Part shown: piece after piece, positions 23,801 to 35,803 of the stretch
Layout: every line of letters starts with the position of its first letter
Position numbering within the stretch: the first letter of the stretch is position 1
Assembly (NCBI GenBank): GCA_034509735.1
Contig: JACGWO010000007.1
Coordinates: 930,001-994,000 of the forward strand
DNA from: Sesamum alatum
Lineage: Eukaryota > Streptophyta > Magnoliopsida > Lamiales > Pedaliaceae
Direction: 5' to 3'
Length of the DNA stretch: 64,000 nt
Notes under the pieces: model-generated
What the model saw: the letters and a program-made list of their open reading frames with translations, nothing else
What the model was told of the DNA's origin: nothing
The model's database searches: none
Translations under genes and position numbers: made by a program

Positions 23801-24850
23801 TTGTCCATGTGAATTTGTATTCATATAAAATGTGAATCATCGAATTAATACATAATGATATCATGTAAAGATCCAATGATTGATACTTTATACAATACAA
23901 GAAATATAACAATATTTAACAATAATAAATAATAAATAACCGTTGTAAATAGTTATTGATCACGATCACGCAATGGTTCTTGACCGTGGTTTTTGTGAGG
24001 GTGGTTAAAACATTTGTCATGGCTAACAACCATGGCAAATATTTTTACAATGGCTCTTAGCTATGGTGAATAGATTTTTTTATCGTGGAAAGCTAGTTTT
24101 TTGCGTCGCTTTTATTTAAGCATGGTTAAAATAGTTATTTGACACAATTTTTAACTATAATTATTAATATTGTAGCCAACAATAATTTTTTTTTTTTTCA
24201 CGATGTGAGTACAAATTCATATGAATGGCAATCTCAAGCCCGAAAACTTGGTTGGGCCCGTAAAATACTTTTCTTGTTAAAGAAAAAGCAATTCAATTTA
24301 TGGAATTTCTCACTCCTCTTTCCTTTAAAAAAAAATACGAAAAGAATAAAAGTGTGGATCGGAATCATCTATTATAAATAAGTACGATATCTTTATTTAA
24401 ATCATTTATCAAGGGGTACAAATAAATATTTTTTATTTTGATCATTTAATCATTTATCAAGGGGTACAATTATAATTATACTTGTCACGTGATCAGATCT
24501 ACGAGACCAAATTTTATTTGAGTTCCATATACCAAGAATGGGATGGATGAAAAGGTAGAGTTGTAAAGACATGCATTTATACATTGCCATGTTCACCTAG
24601 AAAGAAGTAGGGCCATTTCGTGTTGGACTTTTATTTCTTGCTTGCCATCCTCAGACATGTATTTATGGCAACTTTTGAGATCACCCCATTAATGCGTTCT
24701 GTTTCAATCACAAAACATATATCTATGTGTCATGTATGTACGTGGCTAAAAGCCATTGATTTTCTATTTCAAATTCTATTCTATTTTTTATTTCCTCTGT
24801 TTAATATACATACGTAATGTATATAAAGATAATATCATATAAGAAAAATT
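23801..24850. other. Nested small repeats, no gene
   Basis: A hairpin MITE like the one at 22576 starts at about 23805. It appears split near 23895 by an element with CACTA-family interior words (GGTTAAAACATTTGTCATGG) and resumes near 24210 (ACAAATTCATATGAAT). A 20-base word ATCATTTATCAAGGGGTACA occurs twice, at about 24400 and 24450. The frames at 24139-24381 and 24620-24817 have no family resemblance. Confidence 0.45.
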
Positions 24851-25230
24851 ATATTTTTAGTTGATAATTTTATGTCGTTAGCACTTTTGGTCATGTACTG
24901 TAATTTACTCCATTTACACATTTAGTCATTTTCTTAACGAATTTAGTCCAACACATCTCAGATTTGATCTTTTTTTTTTTTTTTTGCAAATTTAGTCATA
25001 CATTGACTTTTGATCCTGACGACATATAGTTACATGACCAAAAGTAAGATCTACCCCCAGTGTGAAGGGAAGTCAAATTGTCAAATTTGTCAATTAAAAA
25101 AAAATACCAAATATGAAATGTTCAGCACTAAATTTGTCAAAAATAAATGATTAAAGGTGTAAATGAAATAAGTTACAAGACCAAAAATGCTAACAACCTA
25201 TAATTACAAGATTAAAATTGTTATTTTACC
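24851..25230. mobile_element. Foldback MITE
   Basis: The left arm words (TATGTCGTTAGCACTTTTGG, TTTACACATTTAGTCA) are complemented at the right (CCAAAAATGCTAAC, TGATTAAAGGTGTAAATG). Boundaries approximate. Non-coding. Confidence 0.6.
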
Positions 25231-25244
25231 TATCATATATTTTA

Positions 25245-25528
25245 GGGATAATTACATTTAATTACACTCCCCTAACCTATAGTCTATTTACACAAACCAC
25301 CAGTACCTTTTGCATAATTATAAAAATCACCCTTGATATGAAAAAAATAGGGGTAGTTTGTGTAATAATGTCAATACTTTTGAGGGGTGTAAATATAATT
25401 TTCTAAAAAATAGGGGGTGCTTTGTGTAAATGATGCTTACATTTCTAATGGGTGTATGTAATTATTCAAAAGGCAGGGGTGATTTGCATAAACGTACCAT
25501 AGATTAGGGGTGTAAATGCAATTATCCC
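25245..25528. mobile_element. Mutator-like MITE, family A (copy 3)
   Basis: Starts GGGATAATTACATTTAATTA and ends GTGTAAATGCAATTATCCC. A perfect 9-bp direct repeat TATATTTTA flanks it (25236-25244 and 25529-25537). 284 bp, closely similar to copy 1 at 986-1267. Confidence 0.9.
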
Positions 25529-25537
25529 TATATTTTA

Positions 25538-26279
25538 TTTAAAACAAAATTTACATACGTGATGCATGTATGTTAGATAGAGTAAAAGATGCAACAGGAT
25601 TTGCAATAAAAAATTAAATTTGTGACACCCGTTGGATTTTCTATTTCAAATCCTATTGATTATTCTATATCATTTATTCAATATACACACATCGCATGTA
25701 TTTAGATGTCATCACATATTTTATTTAAAAAAAATTATAGATATGACAAAGTGTGTTAAATAAAGTATAAGATGCAATAAAATTTGCAATAAAAAATTCA
25801 ATCTACGTATACCCACAATAGTACTATCATCTATTTTTCTCACCACTTCGTACCTAAAACATGAATAGGGTCCACTATTATATACAAATATACAAAAACT
25901 CCTATCATCGCACAATTTAATTTTTTATTTCAAATCATATTATATTTTCTATTCTATTTAAAATAAAATAAAATAAATAATATCATCCTTATACAACTAA
26001 CCTTTATAAATAAATTTGCAATAAATTTGGAAATAAAAAATTCAATCCACATAAAGACACACCATCATATCACATATCTTTCTTGCATGGAAGTAATGTA
26101 TTTACCATCACCAACCATTTTATTTTTCTATAAAAAAAATTATACATGTAACGTATATATATTAAATATAACATGCAATAAAATTAATAATAAAGATGCA
26201 ATAAATTTTGAAATAAAAAACTATCTAAGTCGTTCAAATTGGGAAATAAATAAGATTTTCTGCCACATATTAAATCAAG
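25538..26279. other. Degenerate tandem repeat block, no gene
   Basis: The phrase GCAATAAAATTTGCAATAAA and close variants recur near 25595, 25775, 26010 and 26190, spaced about 180-235 bases. This suggests a worn tandem array. It is AT-rich and without coding potential. Confidence 0.5.
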
Positions 26280-26549
26280 TCAAAAAACAATTCGAATCTT
26301 CGGCGGGTCCGGGTCCGGGCCAACCGGGGTAAGAACTTTCCAAGTGCAAGGCTCAATAGTCCTGGATGTGGGGCAGTACCCGGACAGTACCTCTTTGTCC
26401 CCGGACCCGAATGATATAACTCCAACATCCAAAGGCGGGCTGGGTCGTCGGACCTCCATTGCTCCGTTCATCTCCGGGTTTGGTTGCCGGGCCGTCGGGT
26501 TATCCGTTTTGTGTTCTCTGGATCGGTTGAACCATGAGAGGAATCCCAT
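26280..26549 (-). CDS. Small conserved plant protein of unknown function (89 aa)
   Basis: Single-exon frame on a GC-rich island. From memory I compare it with a family of small uncharacterised plant proteins. They share an MNG-AVEV-like core (here MNGAMEV, 27-33), a glycine/cysteine segment (SGYCPTS, 56-62), EPC-W-(V/I)L (66-73) and a C-terminal R-VVF-like end (RIVF, 86-89). The N-terminus MGFLSWFNRS is short, basic and aromatic; no signal peptide or membrane segment is obvious. Function is unknown and I assign none. The high GC and codon composition contrast strongly with flanking AT-rich DNA, which favours a real gene over chance. The opposite-strand frame at 26344-26700 is a shadow. Confidence 0.65.
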   Translation of the reverse strand: MGFLSWFNRSREHKTDNPTARQPNPEMNGAMEVRRPSPPLDVGVISFGSGDKEVLSGYCPTSRTIEPCTWKVLTPVGPDPDPPKIRIVF

Positions 26550-27707
26550 GACTGAGAAGCTGCAGCAGACGGGTCGTAGGGTTTATGCTGTGTGGAATTA
26601 TAATATTTATAAAGAATATGTTTCTTTTTTTATTTTTATTTTTGGGGTTTATATAATTGGAAGTTATTACATTATAGTTAAGGTAAGATTTGAATATTGA
26701 AATTTCCTTACAAGAAAAGATTTCGTACGATATTCATGGAAGGAAATCAAGTGAAAAAATATACTAGGATATTTACTGATTTAATTATAATGCGTATAAT
26801 TCTATAAGATTTTAAAATATAATATTCTTTTCTTATTTATATATTACCATTAAAATAATGTTAAATTATGTCAAACAACTGAAGAAATATAATTTTTTGA
26901 TCATTTTATGTTACAGTTAACTATCATTTTATCAAAATCATCACGGATGTTAATTAACCACAGTTGTGGAATAGTTACTAGCTATATATTTGCAAAATAT
27001 TAAATATTTTGATTATAATTAAAATTATAAAAAGAATATTGATTAATCATGATCAATATTTAAACCTCTGCTTTGTTGGTAGTATAAAATATTGATTTGT
27101 TATCATTTTTAAGCCACGATTGTTTGTAATATAAGAATAGACTTTTTTTTTTTTTTTTTTTCCTTCTTGAGGGCAATGTATATTTAAGAAAATATTTTAT
27201 AAATTTAACATTTATAAATGGGGTGAAATACAAGATAAAAACCCAAATTATAAGCATTGGGTTTTCATTTTCAATGGAAATTTGATATTTTTAATTTAAT
27301 ATAAATTTTCGTGTATGAGAATATAATTAGATTATTAAATGAGATTAAATTTTATATTGAACTGTGTTGTTAAATTAATAAATTTCCAATAACAATAAAT
27401 ATAAACAAATATATTTTATTTTAATTATTATTTAAAAAATTAAAATCTGAAAATAAAAACACAAAAAAACTGATAAGCCGTAATCATTTATAATATAGAA
27501 AACAGAATCTGCGACATGTCAAATCTTGATTGATACTTGATCATATAATACAACTACTCAAAAATATGCAATTTCAACTATTGATATACATTTCCCCATT
27601 TAATCTTCCCAACACACGAAAAGAATATTTCTATTTCGACTGAAAAATTCTAACTCAGATCAGATTTGGTTTCGCAGTGCACCGAGATCGATCGATCGGT
27701 CGATCGA
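26550..27707. other. Intergenic DNA, no gene found
   Basis: The first 50 bases continue the GC-rich island and may be the 5' leader of the small gene. The rest is AT-rich, with remnants of foldback repeats near 26920-27060 and a poly-T at 27140-27160. A palindrome built on GATC repeats sits at 27684-27712, at the stop codon of the glycosyltransferase gene. Confidence 0.5.
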
Positions 27708-30186
27708 TCATCTCGGCGCCAACCGGAACACTCTATTGTACCAAACTGAATGAAGTATCATATGAAAAATGTCATACTTCACAGGCACATTATGCCAAAG
27801 AAAATGTTGCCTCACCTGCTCAACCCTATGCTGCATCACAACATACCTCCTCTCCGAAATCGAAACTAATATGTTCTTCAAATTCGGGATATCCTTCTCC
27901 AGTACGAAAACGGCGAACGATTCCCAATTCAAAACATCGAAAAACGGAGGCACGAAGTTGTCCGACACGATGACCGGTACACAACCGTAGATGATTGCCT
28001 CGACCACCCTCGGACTGTTAACCTCGTAGCCCTTAGCGCATATGCAGTACTTGCTGTTTTTCATGTGCCAAACGTAGCTGCCGGGACGCATCCGGCCAAA
28101 GATCTTCATGTCGGGATCTTTGTTCTCCCAGTGTTTTAGTAGGATCGGACGAACGTAGCCGTGCATCTTGCCAGCGAAAAAGGCGAGGACTTTTCGCCCG
28201 GATGCAGGGTTGCCTCCGATTTGTTTCATTGGATTTTGAGGTGAATGGATGTAGGTCTCCGGGAGGGAGACGTCCTTGCCGAATTGGAAACCTTCTTTTA
28301 CATCGGCGTTGCATAATGCTCGTATGGAGTTTGCCATGATCCGCTTGGTCTCCACCGGTGCCTGAAAGAATAGAAATTGTCCTAAAATCGAGCATATCAA
28401 GTATTGATCAAGCTTGTAATTTTACTACAACTAGCACATCGATACGTGACAATCCGCTATAAGATGTAACACAAAGAGCCTCAAAACGTACCCAATCGTG
28501 GCAAGCAACGAGAAAATGATCTGCCCCATCTGTTCTATTCCAGAATGAATATTTTTCCTTGATCGTGCCGAGGTAGTTCTTCAAATACTCAACGATGTCC
28601 TGAAAAGTATGAGAATCCGGCACGTATACATAATCCACCAACAGTTGAGAGCTGAACGGTAAGTAAAACAAGTGCGCTTCTCCCGGATTGCTGGTCAGAA
28701 ATCGGCCACTTGCTTTCAGGAGTTTCATGAACCACCCCTCGGAAGCGTATATCCCTTTGAGCCTCGGCTGATGGAAAACGGGCCTTTTTCCATCCTTGTA
28801 GATGTAAACCTTGAGCTTCTGTTCCATAATTTCGTAGCTTCTGCATTCAATAATCAAAGACAACATCGTATGGTCTTATCATTTGCAGACATACTAATAA
28901 TCCAAATGTAATTCGGACAATCATTGATATCCTAAGATTCATATCAAACTGAAGATGTGGATATTTATATACACCTTATAAACTTTGAAACATTACGATA
29001 AATAGGAGCATATAAACCGCGATGATCCGTGAAAGCAGCTGCATTTTCAATTTGGAATCTCGCGACTAATAACTCTTGATCAGCGGCTGAAGGCCATAGA
29101 GGACTCTGCAACAGGAATTCTCCTTGAGTTCTTCATTATTTTCAACGGATAGGTTCAAAAGTATCACTCAAAGTTCTTACACCAATTTACCTTCATGAAG
29201 GATGAAACACGACTACGGATCAACATATCGTTCATCTCAGACATTGATACTACAGACGCCAACGGTCTCTCAGGCATTTCCTTCGGAGGAGGAGGAGGAC
29301 TATTAGCAACGGAAGAACGTTCATCCGATGGAGAAGGGCCACTCTTCACTATCTCCGAGTTACTTTTCCAAGTCGTCCCGTTTTCCTTACCAATAGTTTG
29401 GGGACTATAAGCTACCACAGGAGCCCCAACATCAATATCCACATTTCTGGTAGGGACTGATTGAGACGGTGCAATCACGGGTACTAACGCAACATCCAAA
29501 GTTATCGGGCTTTCAGCAACTCTACCGTTCTCATTCGACACTATGACCGTATTATTATCTGCAAAACTACTAATACCAGCAGCAACATTTTCTGCCAAAA
29601 ATTGATCCTTTGCATCACTAGCCGGTGCAATCACAGGTGCTAATCGAGCATCCAAGATCATCGGACTTGCAGCAATTCTTGCATTCCCATCCGACACTAA
29701 GACACTACTATTTTCTACAAAACTAGGAGATGGACTAACATCAGCTTCAGCATTTCCTGTCGAAACCGTATTCTTAACACCACTATCCGGTACTGGCGGA
29801 TAATGTAAGCTTGCCGGGCTAATATCAGCACCGGCATCCTGCCAAGGTACATCATTTGCCTTATCCGGCGCTATGCTAATGCGTCTATCTACCGTCCCCA
29901 CTTCTGCACTACGGTTCATATCCGCAGCGTTTTCTAGCACAAAATTTGCAACATTTTCATCCCTAGACCTCGGATTAAACGACTGTTTGTCCTTAAACAC
30001 TGAATCTCTGTCGGCCCGGCTACTGGCATTGAAGAAACTCTTGCCAGAAGACAGGAATGAGAGCATGCTTTCTCTATAAGGTAGCTCAAAATACTGAATT
30101 ATCAGAACTGACGCAAGAACCAGACCAATTAGCCATAACACTCTCCTGGTTTCCACTTGAAATTTAAGGTTGAAATCGTTACCCAT
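27708..30186 (-). CDS. GT47 exostosin-like glycosyltransferase, four coding exons
   Basis: Probable Golgi type II glycosyltransferase of the plant exostosin (GT47) family, close to the At5g03795/At5g25310 type. Such enzymes build cell-wall glycans; the acceptor here is unknown. Coding exons on the minus strand: 30186-29191, 29105-28975, 28840-28492 and 28361-27708, all with GT-AG introns of 85, 134 and 130 bp. Total 2130 bases, 709 aa. One membrane segment at residues 16-32, a low-complexity stem from about 33 to 330, and a GT47 domain at about 384-690. The domain starts at LKVYIYKDG and includes YASEGWFMK, HFLVACHDW, GYEVNSPRVVEAI and a NWESFAVFV block. The stem holds a 52-residue duplication (162-190 against 214-242). 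Start chosen at 30186 because upstream Mets lie in a 5'UTR intron. No frameshift or stop breaks it, so it looks functional. Confidence 0.92.
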
Positions 30187-30224
30187 AACTATAAATCGCC
30201 AACACAAAATCACCTCTACAATTC

Positions 30225-30738
30225 CTGCAATTATACATTCCAAGAATCCAAATTCAAAGAACATATATTCAAAATATTTCCCATATATCAAATGCAAGCA
30301 ACCCGCGTTGTAAATGAACAAATTACCCGATAATGAAAAATAAAAAATACAAAAAGAGGTAAAATTGCTATTTTACAGAGGTAATCTGCTCGTTTGCAAT
30401 ACAAAACCCTATACATAATAAATCAAACGTGAAAATACAGAATTAAACATTAAACCACTCGAACAAAGAAAAATCACTCAAGAACTGTTAAGAAACCACA
30501 GCAAGAACAAGAAAAAGAAGATCAAATTTTTTTTATCTCAGATTACAACTTATCATGAATCAACAGATTCAAGAAAACATTTTAACACAAAACCCACAAA
30601 ATCTACTTCAGTTTTTCCCCAGAAAAAAAGAAAGGAAATAAAAATTAAAGACAATTAATTAATTCTTGATATAATTAATCATCAGAAAAAAGAGGAAAAT
30701 TATTACAAAAAATCAGAAAGCAAATTATATATAATTAC
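30225..30738 (-). other. 5'UTR intron of the GT47 gene
   Basis: On the minus strand a donor CATCAG|GTAATT (boundary 30739/30738) pairs with an acceptor TTGCAG|GAATTG (30225/30224), 38 bases before the start codon. The 514-bp intron is AT-rich. Leader introns like this are common in plants and often raise expression. Confidence 0.7.
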
Positions 30739-32207
30739 CTGATGAGTGAAAGGAGAATTCAAGAAGTGAGAGATTCTCCACCAAAACTTATGCAGTCAGT
30801 CAACAAACTCTGACTAAGTAATGAGTTGTTGTTTGAGCTTGCCATGCATTGGCTGCCGCTTATACCAGCTTTTTGGTGGCTTACAAGTGTATAAACCACG
30901 TGCTCATGGCTTACAGCTTTTAAGCTTAATCTGGCTTTCGGCTTTCCTACGTTAGAAAAAAGCAGATTGAGATTATCATTCAGCATTCATCGTCATGTAC
31001 GATGATTATAAGTTGAGAGAGGAGAGACATCGGAATTACCACTGATTTTGCTTAAACGCCACCTCTTTCTTGCCTGATTAATGCTTTTTTTTTTTTGCCG
31101 ATTCTTTTAATGGGCAGCTTAAAATAAGTCGCTTCTCCTCGAGATATGGGTATTTAATTTAATTTATTAGTAGTATTTGATAGTGTAAATTGTAATCTTT
31201 TTTTTTTTTTTCGTAATAAATACGGTTTAATTTGACAGCCTTTTGATGTAATTAAGGAATGTTTTTGAACTGAATTAAAGGCAGGTTAAGAAGAATTTCC
31301 TGGCAAGGAGAATCTTTTTGAGTGATTTTATATGTATAATCATAATTATGATAATTCAAATGTTTTGACTATCTTGAAAATATTGAAGATTAATTGGAAA
31401 GTGCCATATTTATCATATATTGCAATTATTTCGAATCTTTGAGAAAGAGAGGGAGGTATATGGTTTTCATACAATACTATGTTAAGATATTTAAAATTTG
31501 AATTCTGGTTTAATAAAATGATTGAAACAAAAGTAGTTTTTGCTTTCTTCTTTTTTTTTTTTTTTAATGTTTTGAATGATAGCATTAATCGTTTCTATAT
31601 GAATTAGAAGAAAAAATCAACGAGGGGTTTATTTTCCTGAGTTTAGATAAAAACAAATTTGTAGGTCCGATCAAACAGTGTGAATTATGTCATCTTAGTA
31701 ATAAGAAATTTCATTCTGATTAAACTGATTTCACGTTGATAAATTATCTTAAATTTAAACAACTTGTCTAAAAGATAGTCAAATTCAAATGGACAAGAGT
31801 CTGATTTAAATATGTAATATTACAATGAAAAATAGGATAAACAAAAATAATCCGAAATTTCATTATGGTTGCTCTTATTACTAAGGGATAGCATCAATGT
31901 GGTGTCTTTTAAATTTTGGCTTGTCAATTTATTTATTTTATTTTTTTACTTTTCATATTGAAGTAACTACTTTTCGACCACTCCGTTCATCTATATTTTT
32001 CTATATATATTGATTTTCTTTTATTTATTTATTCTCTCTATTTTATTTTGATCATAAATTATTAATTTAATAAAATTATTATTATATTTGCCATGAATTG
32101 AGTGTGCATTTTCGATTAGTAATATAGAATTGATTGCCAAGTCTCCCTTATTCCATCTTCTAAGGAGGGAGTTTATATACTGACATCAGCATTTATTGTA
32201 CATGATA
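30739..32207. other. GT47 leader, promoter region and downstream AT-rich DNA
   Basis: The non-coding first exon begins somewhere above 30739; no clear TATA box was singled out. Poly-T runs at 31088-31097, 31198-31212 and 31548-31565. No other gene; the frames at 30759-30986 and 31346-31585 have no family resemblance. Confidence 0.5.
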
Positions 32208-32880
32208 TCTATTGACAATTATACCCTCATTATAATTGGTTTCTTCTTTGCTGACGACGTGCTTTGAGGGGATTTTTTTGGAAAAATTATAGGTCCCCTT
32301 ATTGATTGCTGCCTTGAATCTGAACCACTCATCTTTACTTATTTTCGAACGTTGATTGTGCCATATTTTATATGGATTAGACAAAAAATTCACATTTATT
32401 ATCCAAAATGTCTATTGACACTTGTACCCTTGTCATAATTGGTTTCTCCTTTTGATGACGACATGCTTTGAAGGGGTTTTCTGTAAAACTTATATATCCA
32501 CTCATTGATTGTTACATTGAATCTGAACCACTCATTTTTATTTACTTTTTAACGTCGATTGTGTCATATTTGATATGGAGTAGAGAAAAAATTCATGCTT
32601 ATTGTCCATGGTGTCTATTGACACTTATACCCCTACTGTAAGCTCCTTGAAATGTTGGTCGGTATAATGCGACAGACGTACGCATAGGACTCAGCCAAGG
32701 GACTCTAAAAATTCCGCTACGTCAAAATCCACTATGACACCTACTAAGATTTCATTTCTTATTTGCTGATGACATGCTTTAAGGGGTGCCTTCTGGAAAA
32801 TTTATCGGTTTCTTTATTGATTGTTGTCTTGAATTTGAACCATTCATCTTTACATATTTTCGAATGTCGATCATGTCATG
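32208..32880. repeat. Three-unit tandem repeat with a 203-bp period
   Basis: The word TCTATTGACA starts units at 32208, 32411 and 32614, exactly 203 bases apart. Each unit then carries AATTGGTTTCT-, GACGACATGCTTTGA-, GAATCTGAACCACTC-like phrases in the same order. Unit 3 is broken by a 102-bp insertion (32638-32739) bounded by the 6-bp direct repeat CCTACT. The array lies just beyond the 3' end of the aquaporin gene. The 66-codon frame at 32193-32393 lies in unit 1. Confidence 0.85.
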
Positions 32881-33013
32881 TCGATACCAACCAGAGTAAA
32901 TTTCACATTTTATTACAATTTGATACAAACTCAAGGTAAATAAATTTACATAACACAAAGCATCAACCCTTAAGAAGCATACAAAATATGTGGAAAAAGA
33001 GTTCGATCAAAAA

Positions 33014-35663
33014 TTAGAAAGCATCATCTCCAGAGAGTGGAATGTGGGACCTAACAATGAAGAAGTTCTCATAGATGAATCCAGCAAGCCCACCTCCAAT
33101 AAGCGGCCCAACCCAATAAACCCAGTGATCGGTCCAATCTCCACTGACCAAAGCAGGCCCAAAAGACCTAGCTGGGTTCATGGAGGCCCCAGAGAAGGGC
33201 CCACCAGCCATGATGTTGGCCCCAACGACCAGCCCAGTAAGAAGTGCCCCTTGGCCATCAAGGTTGGACTTCTTGGGGTCCACAATTGTGGCGTAGACTG
33301 TGAAGAGCAGTGAAAATGTCAACACAATCTCCATTATCACTCCTTGTGTGGCCCCCACTCCACTTGCTAGTGAATGTATTGGTGTTGTCTGAAAAAAAAA
33401 ATAAAAATTTATGAGATAGATAAAGATTAATTACACTTAGATTCCCTGTGAAAATACGAAAATATACTTTTTTTCAAAAATAATTTGAACTTAGACTTAA
33501 ACCATCTTACGAAAAATCTTTGTTTACACCTGATCCATTTCCGTTAGAGTTTGAAAGAAAATATTTATGTTAGTAAAAAATGTTACATAAATTTTTAATT
33601 TTGTCCCTCATTTAACATTCTGATGTATAAAGGGATAAATGTAATGTATGTATATGGAGTGAGGTTAATATTATTACATTTTTTCCCTTATAAGTACCAA
33701 ATTATTACGTGGGAATGTTAAATTAGGGGTAAGATTAAAAATTTATGTATTTTTTTAGCTAACATCAGTGTTTTCGTTCAAATTCTAATGAAAGAAGGTT
33801 ATGTCTAAACGGTGAATTTTCAAAAGGGGTGTAAATGTAATATTCGAACTTTTTTGAAAAAAAATATAATTTCGCATTTTCAGAGTGGATCTGCAAGAGT
33901 TATTGCACTTTTCTGTTTCACACTTTGCAGGTTAATAGTTTTTTATCCCACGGGATTGAAAAATGTTGCAAATGTGGTCCCGTAGGATTAGTACATGAGA
34001 CCATATCCGTAATGTTTTTTAATCCTACGGGACAAAAAAATTTAACCTTCAAAGTTTGGGATCAAAAGTGCGATATCCTCTATCCTATGGTACTAAAAGT
34101 ACAATTTTCCTAAATAATCAGTAAATATATACAAGTCAATAGGTTTGCCTAATTAAATGTGACCTATTGATAAAAGTATGTTTTTGTGTGTAGGTATGCA
34201 AGATGAGATGATCATGACTGTCACCAATAATTAATAATTAACTCAACTTTCAACAGCCAAAAGAGCCTTAATTAAAATATATGTATATTTAATAAAATTG
34301 ATGTTTTATAATAGACAAATAAAAGTAAATCCATAAATCTGACAATTTAGTACATAATTATTTATGTCAAAATAGCTGATACTATTATTTTATTTCTTGA
34401 CTCAGCATAGTTCGAATCTTACATTTCAAATCAGTATTTAATTTTAGGGTTAATTACAAGTAGACCCTTTTTGAAAATATAAAATTACATTTTCCCCTCC
34501 CCCAAAAACTTTTAAAATTACACTTACACCCCTTTTGAAAATTCATCATTTACATTTGACCTATTTCCGTTTGGAAGAAAAATGCTAACATTAGCAACAA
34601 AATTACATAATTTTTCAATTTTAGCCATCATTTAATATTCTCATGTAATAATTTTGTACTTATAAGGAAAAAATATATAATAACGTTAACCTCACTCCAT
34701 ATATATATATGTTACATTTATCTGTTTATAACTATAAAAATATACATGAGTATTTTAAATGAGGGAAAAAATTGAATTTTATGTTGACATCAGCATTTTT
34801 TGTCCGAACATTAACGGAAAATGGTCAGGTGCAAACAATGTATTTTCAAAGGGGGTGTAGGTGTAATTTTAAAATTTTTTTAGAAAAAAGTATAATTTCG
34901 TATTTTCAGATGAGGTTTAAGTATAATTAACCCTTAATTTTATATATATATATGTCATGTGCATAGACATAGCTTACAGCTCATTCCCTAGCAAAAACAA
35001 TATTAAAAACGAAATTTAAAAGCGATATAACAATTTAAAGTGGTCCAATTTTGTTTTCAAATTTCATAAAATAACAAAATAAAGACGACAAAAAAAACTG
35101 ATAAAATGTATAAATAAAATTAATTAAATGGAGTATGGAAAATTACCAGTCCACCAGTGAGATAACTGAGGAGAGCGCAAGCAGCCACCGAAGCCAGCAA
35201 CTGATCAATCCAATACAGAATTGATCGAACGACGGTGATGTGACCGCCGGCGCAAAGGCCAAGGGTCACTGCCGGGTTGAGGTGTCCGCCGGAAATACGA
35301 AAGCCCGCCGATATCATCACCGCCACCACCAATGCGTGTGTTATCGCCACGAAAAATAATCCCACCAACAAATTACCATTCAACTTATCTGTTCCAAGAA
35401 AATACAAATAATTATACCGTATATTATATTCCACTTCACATATACACATTCGATGTTCTAAATGTACATTTAAAAAAATATATATAAAAATAAAAAATTT
35501 CGTAAAAACATGGAGGTGGGGTGGGGGGTTGTTTACCGGTAGCCATGGCGGCTCCGACACCAGTAAAGACGAAGAGGAAGGTGCAGATGAACTCCACGAT
35601 GAGGGCTTGGAGACAGTCGGGCTGCAAGGCCTCTCTGCCGCTGCCTAAGGCAATTTTCGCCAT
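33014..35663 (-). CDS. Tonoplast intrinsic aquaporin, TIP4;1-like, three exons
   Basis: A vacuolar-membrane channel of the MIP family that passes water and probably small neutral solutes. Minus-strand exons are 35663-35537, 35388-35147 and 33388-33014, giving 744 bases and 247 aa, the usual TIP length. Introns are 148 bp and 1758 bp, both GT-AG. Two NPA motifs (residues 80-82, SGGHLNPAV; 194-196, [10 protein letters not shown]) form the pore. His60 in helix 2 and Arg197 after the second NPA fit a TIP-type aromatic/arginine filter. Six hydrophobic helices are visible. The C-terminal half ([31 protein letters not shown]) is closest in my memory to TIP4;1. The frame is intact. Two family-B MITEs and another repeat sit in intron 2 without touching splice sites. 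Confidence 0.95.
33425..33915. mobile_element. Mutator-like MITE, family B (copy 2), in TIP intron 2
   Basis: Starts GATTAATTACACTTAGATTC and ends in a worn complement near 33915. It shares the central palindrome around ATATGGAGTGAGGTTAATAT with copies 1 and 3. The right terminus is degraded and no target duplication is recognisable. Confidence 0.65.
33916..34120. repeat. Repeat fragment in TIP intron 2
   Basis: Contains inverted words TCCCACGGGATT / AATCCTACGGGA and phrases related to about 6650-6885. The 62-codon frame here is not a gene. Probably a fragment of a foldback element. Confidence 0.5.
34447..34933. mobile_element. Mutator-like MITE, family B (copy 3), in TIP intron 2
   Basis: A 487-bp element with ends GGGTTAATTACAAGTAGACC and the complement ending GTATAATTAACCC. 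A perfect 9-bp direct repeat TTAATTTTA flanks it (34438-34446 and 34934-34942). Well preserved, so it is probably the younger of the two elements in this intron. Confidence 0.88.
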
Positions 35664-35795
35664 AATTGCTCGAAAACAAAAAATAACAAATCCCTCAGCC
35701 AATCAAAAAAGTTAGTTGAATAAATAACAACTATACTAGGACAAAACTAGTACTTGAATTTGGCTTGGCTTGGTCTTGGTTCCCCCAAATATGTG

Positions 35796-35803
35796 TATTT
35801 ATA
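35796..35803 (-). promoter_or_regulatory. TATA box of the TIP gene
   Basis: The minus strand reads TATAAATA about 135 bases upstream of the start codon, a canonical plant TATA box. It predicts a leader of about 100 bases. Confidence 0.7.

Noticed and set aside
28033..28911. Other-frame and opposite-strand ORFs across the GT47 exons
   Set aside because: The exon model gives one continuous 709-aa protein with family motifs; the rest are shadows.
30187..30321. An extended N-terminus for the GT47 protein starting at 30321
   Set aside because: A splice acceptor at 30225 places that part in the 5'UTR intron; the Met at 30186 precedes the basic/hydrophobic anchor expected of a type II enzyme.
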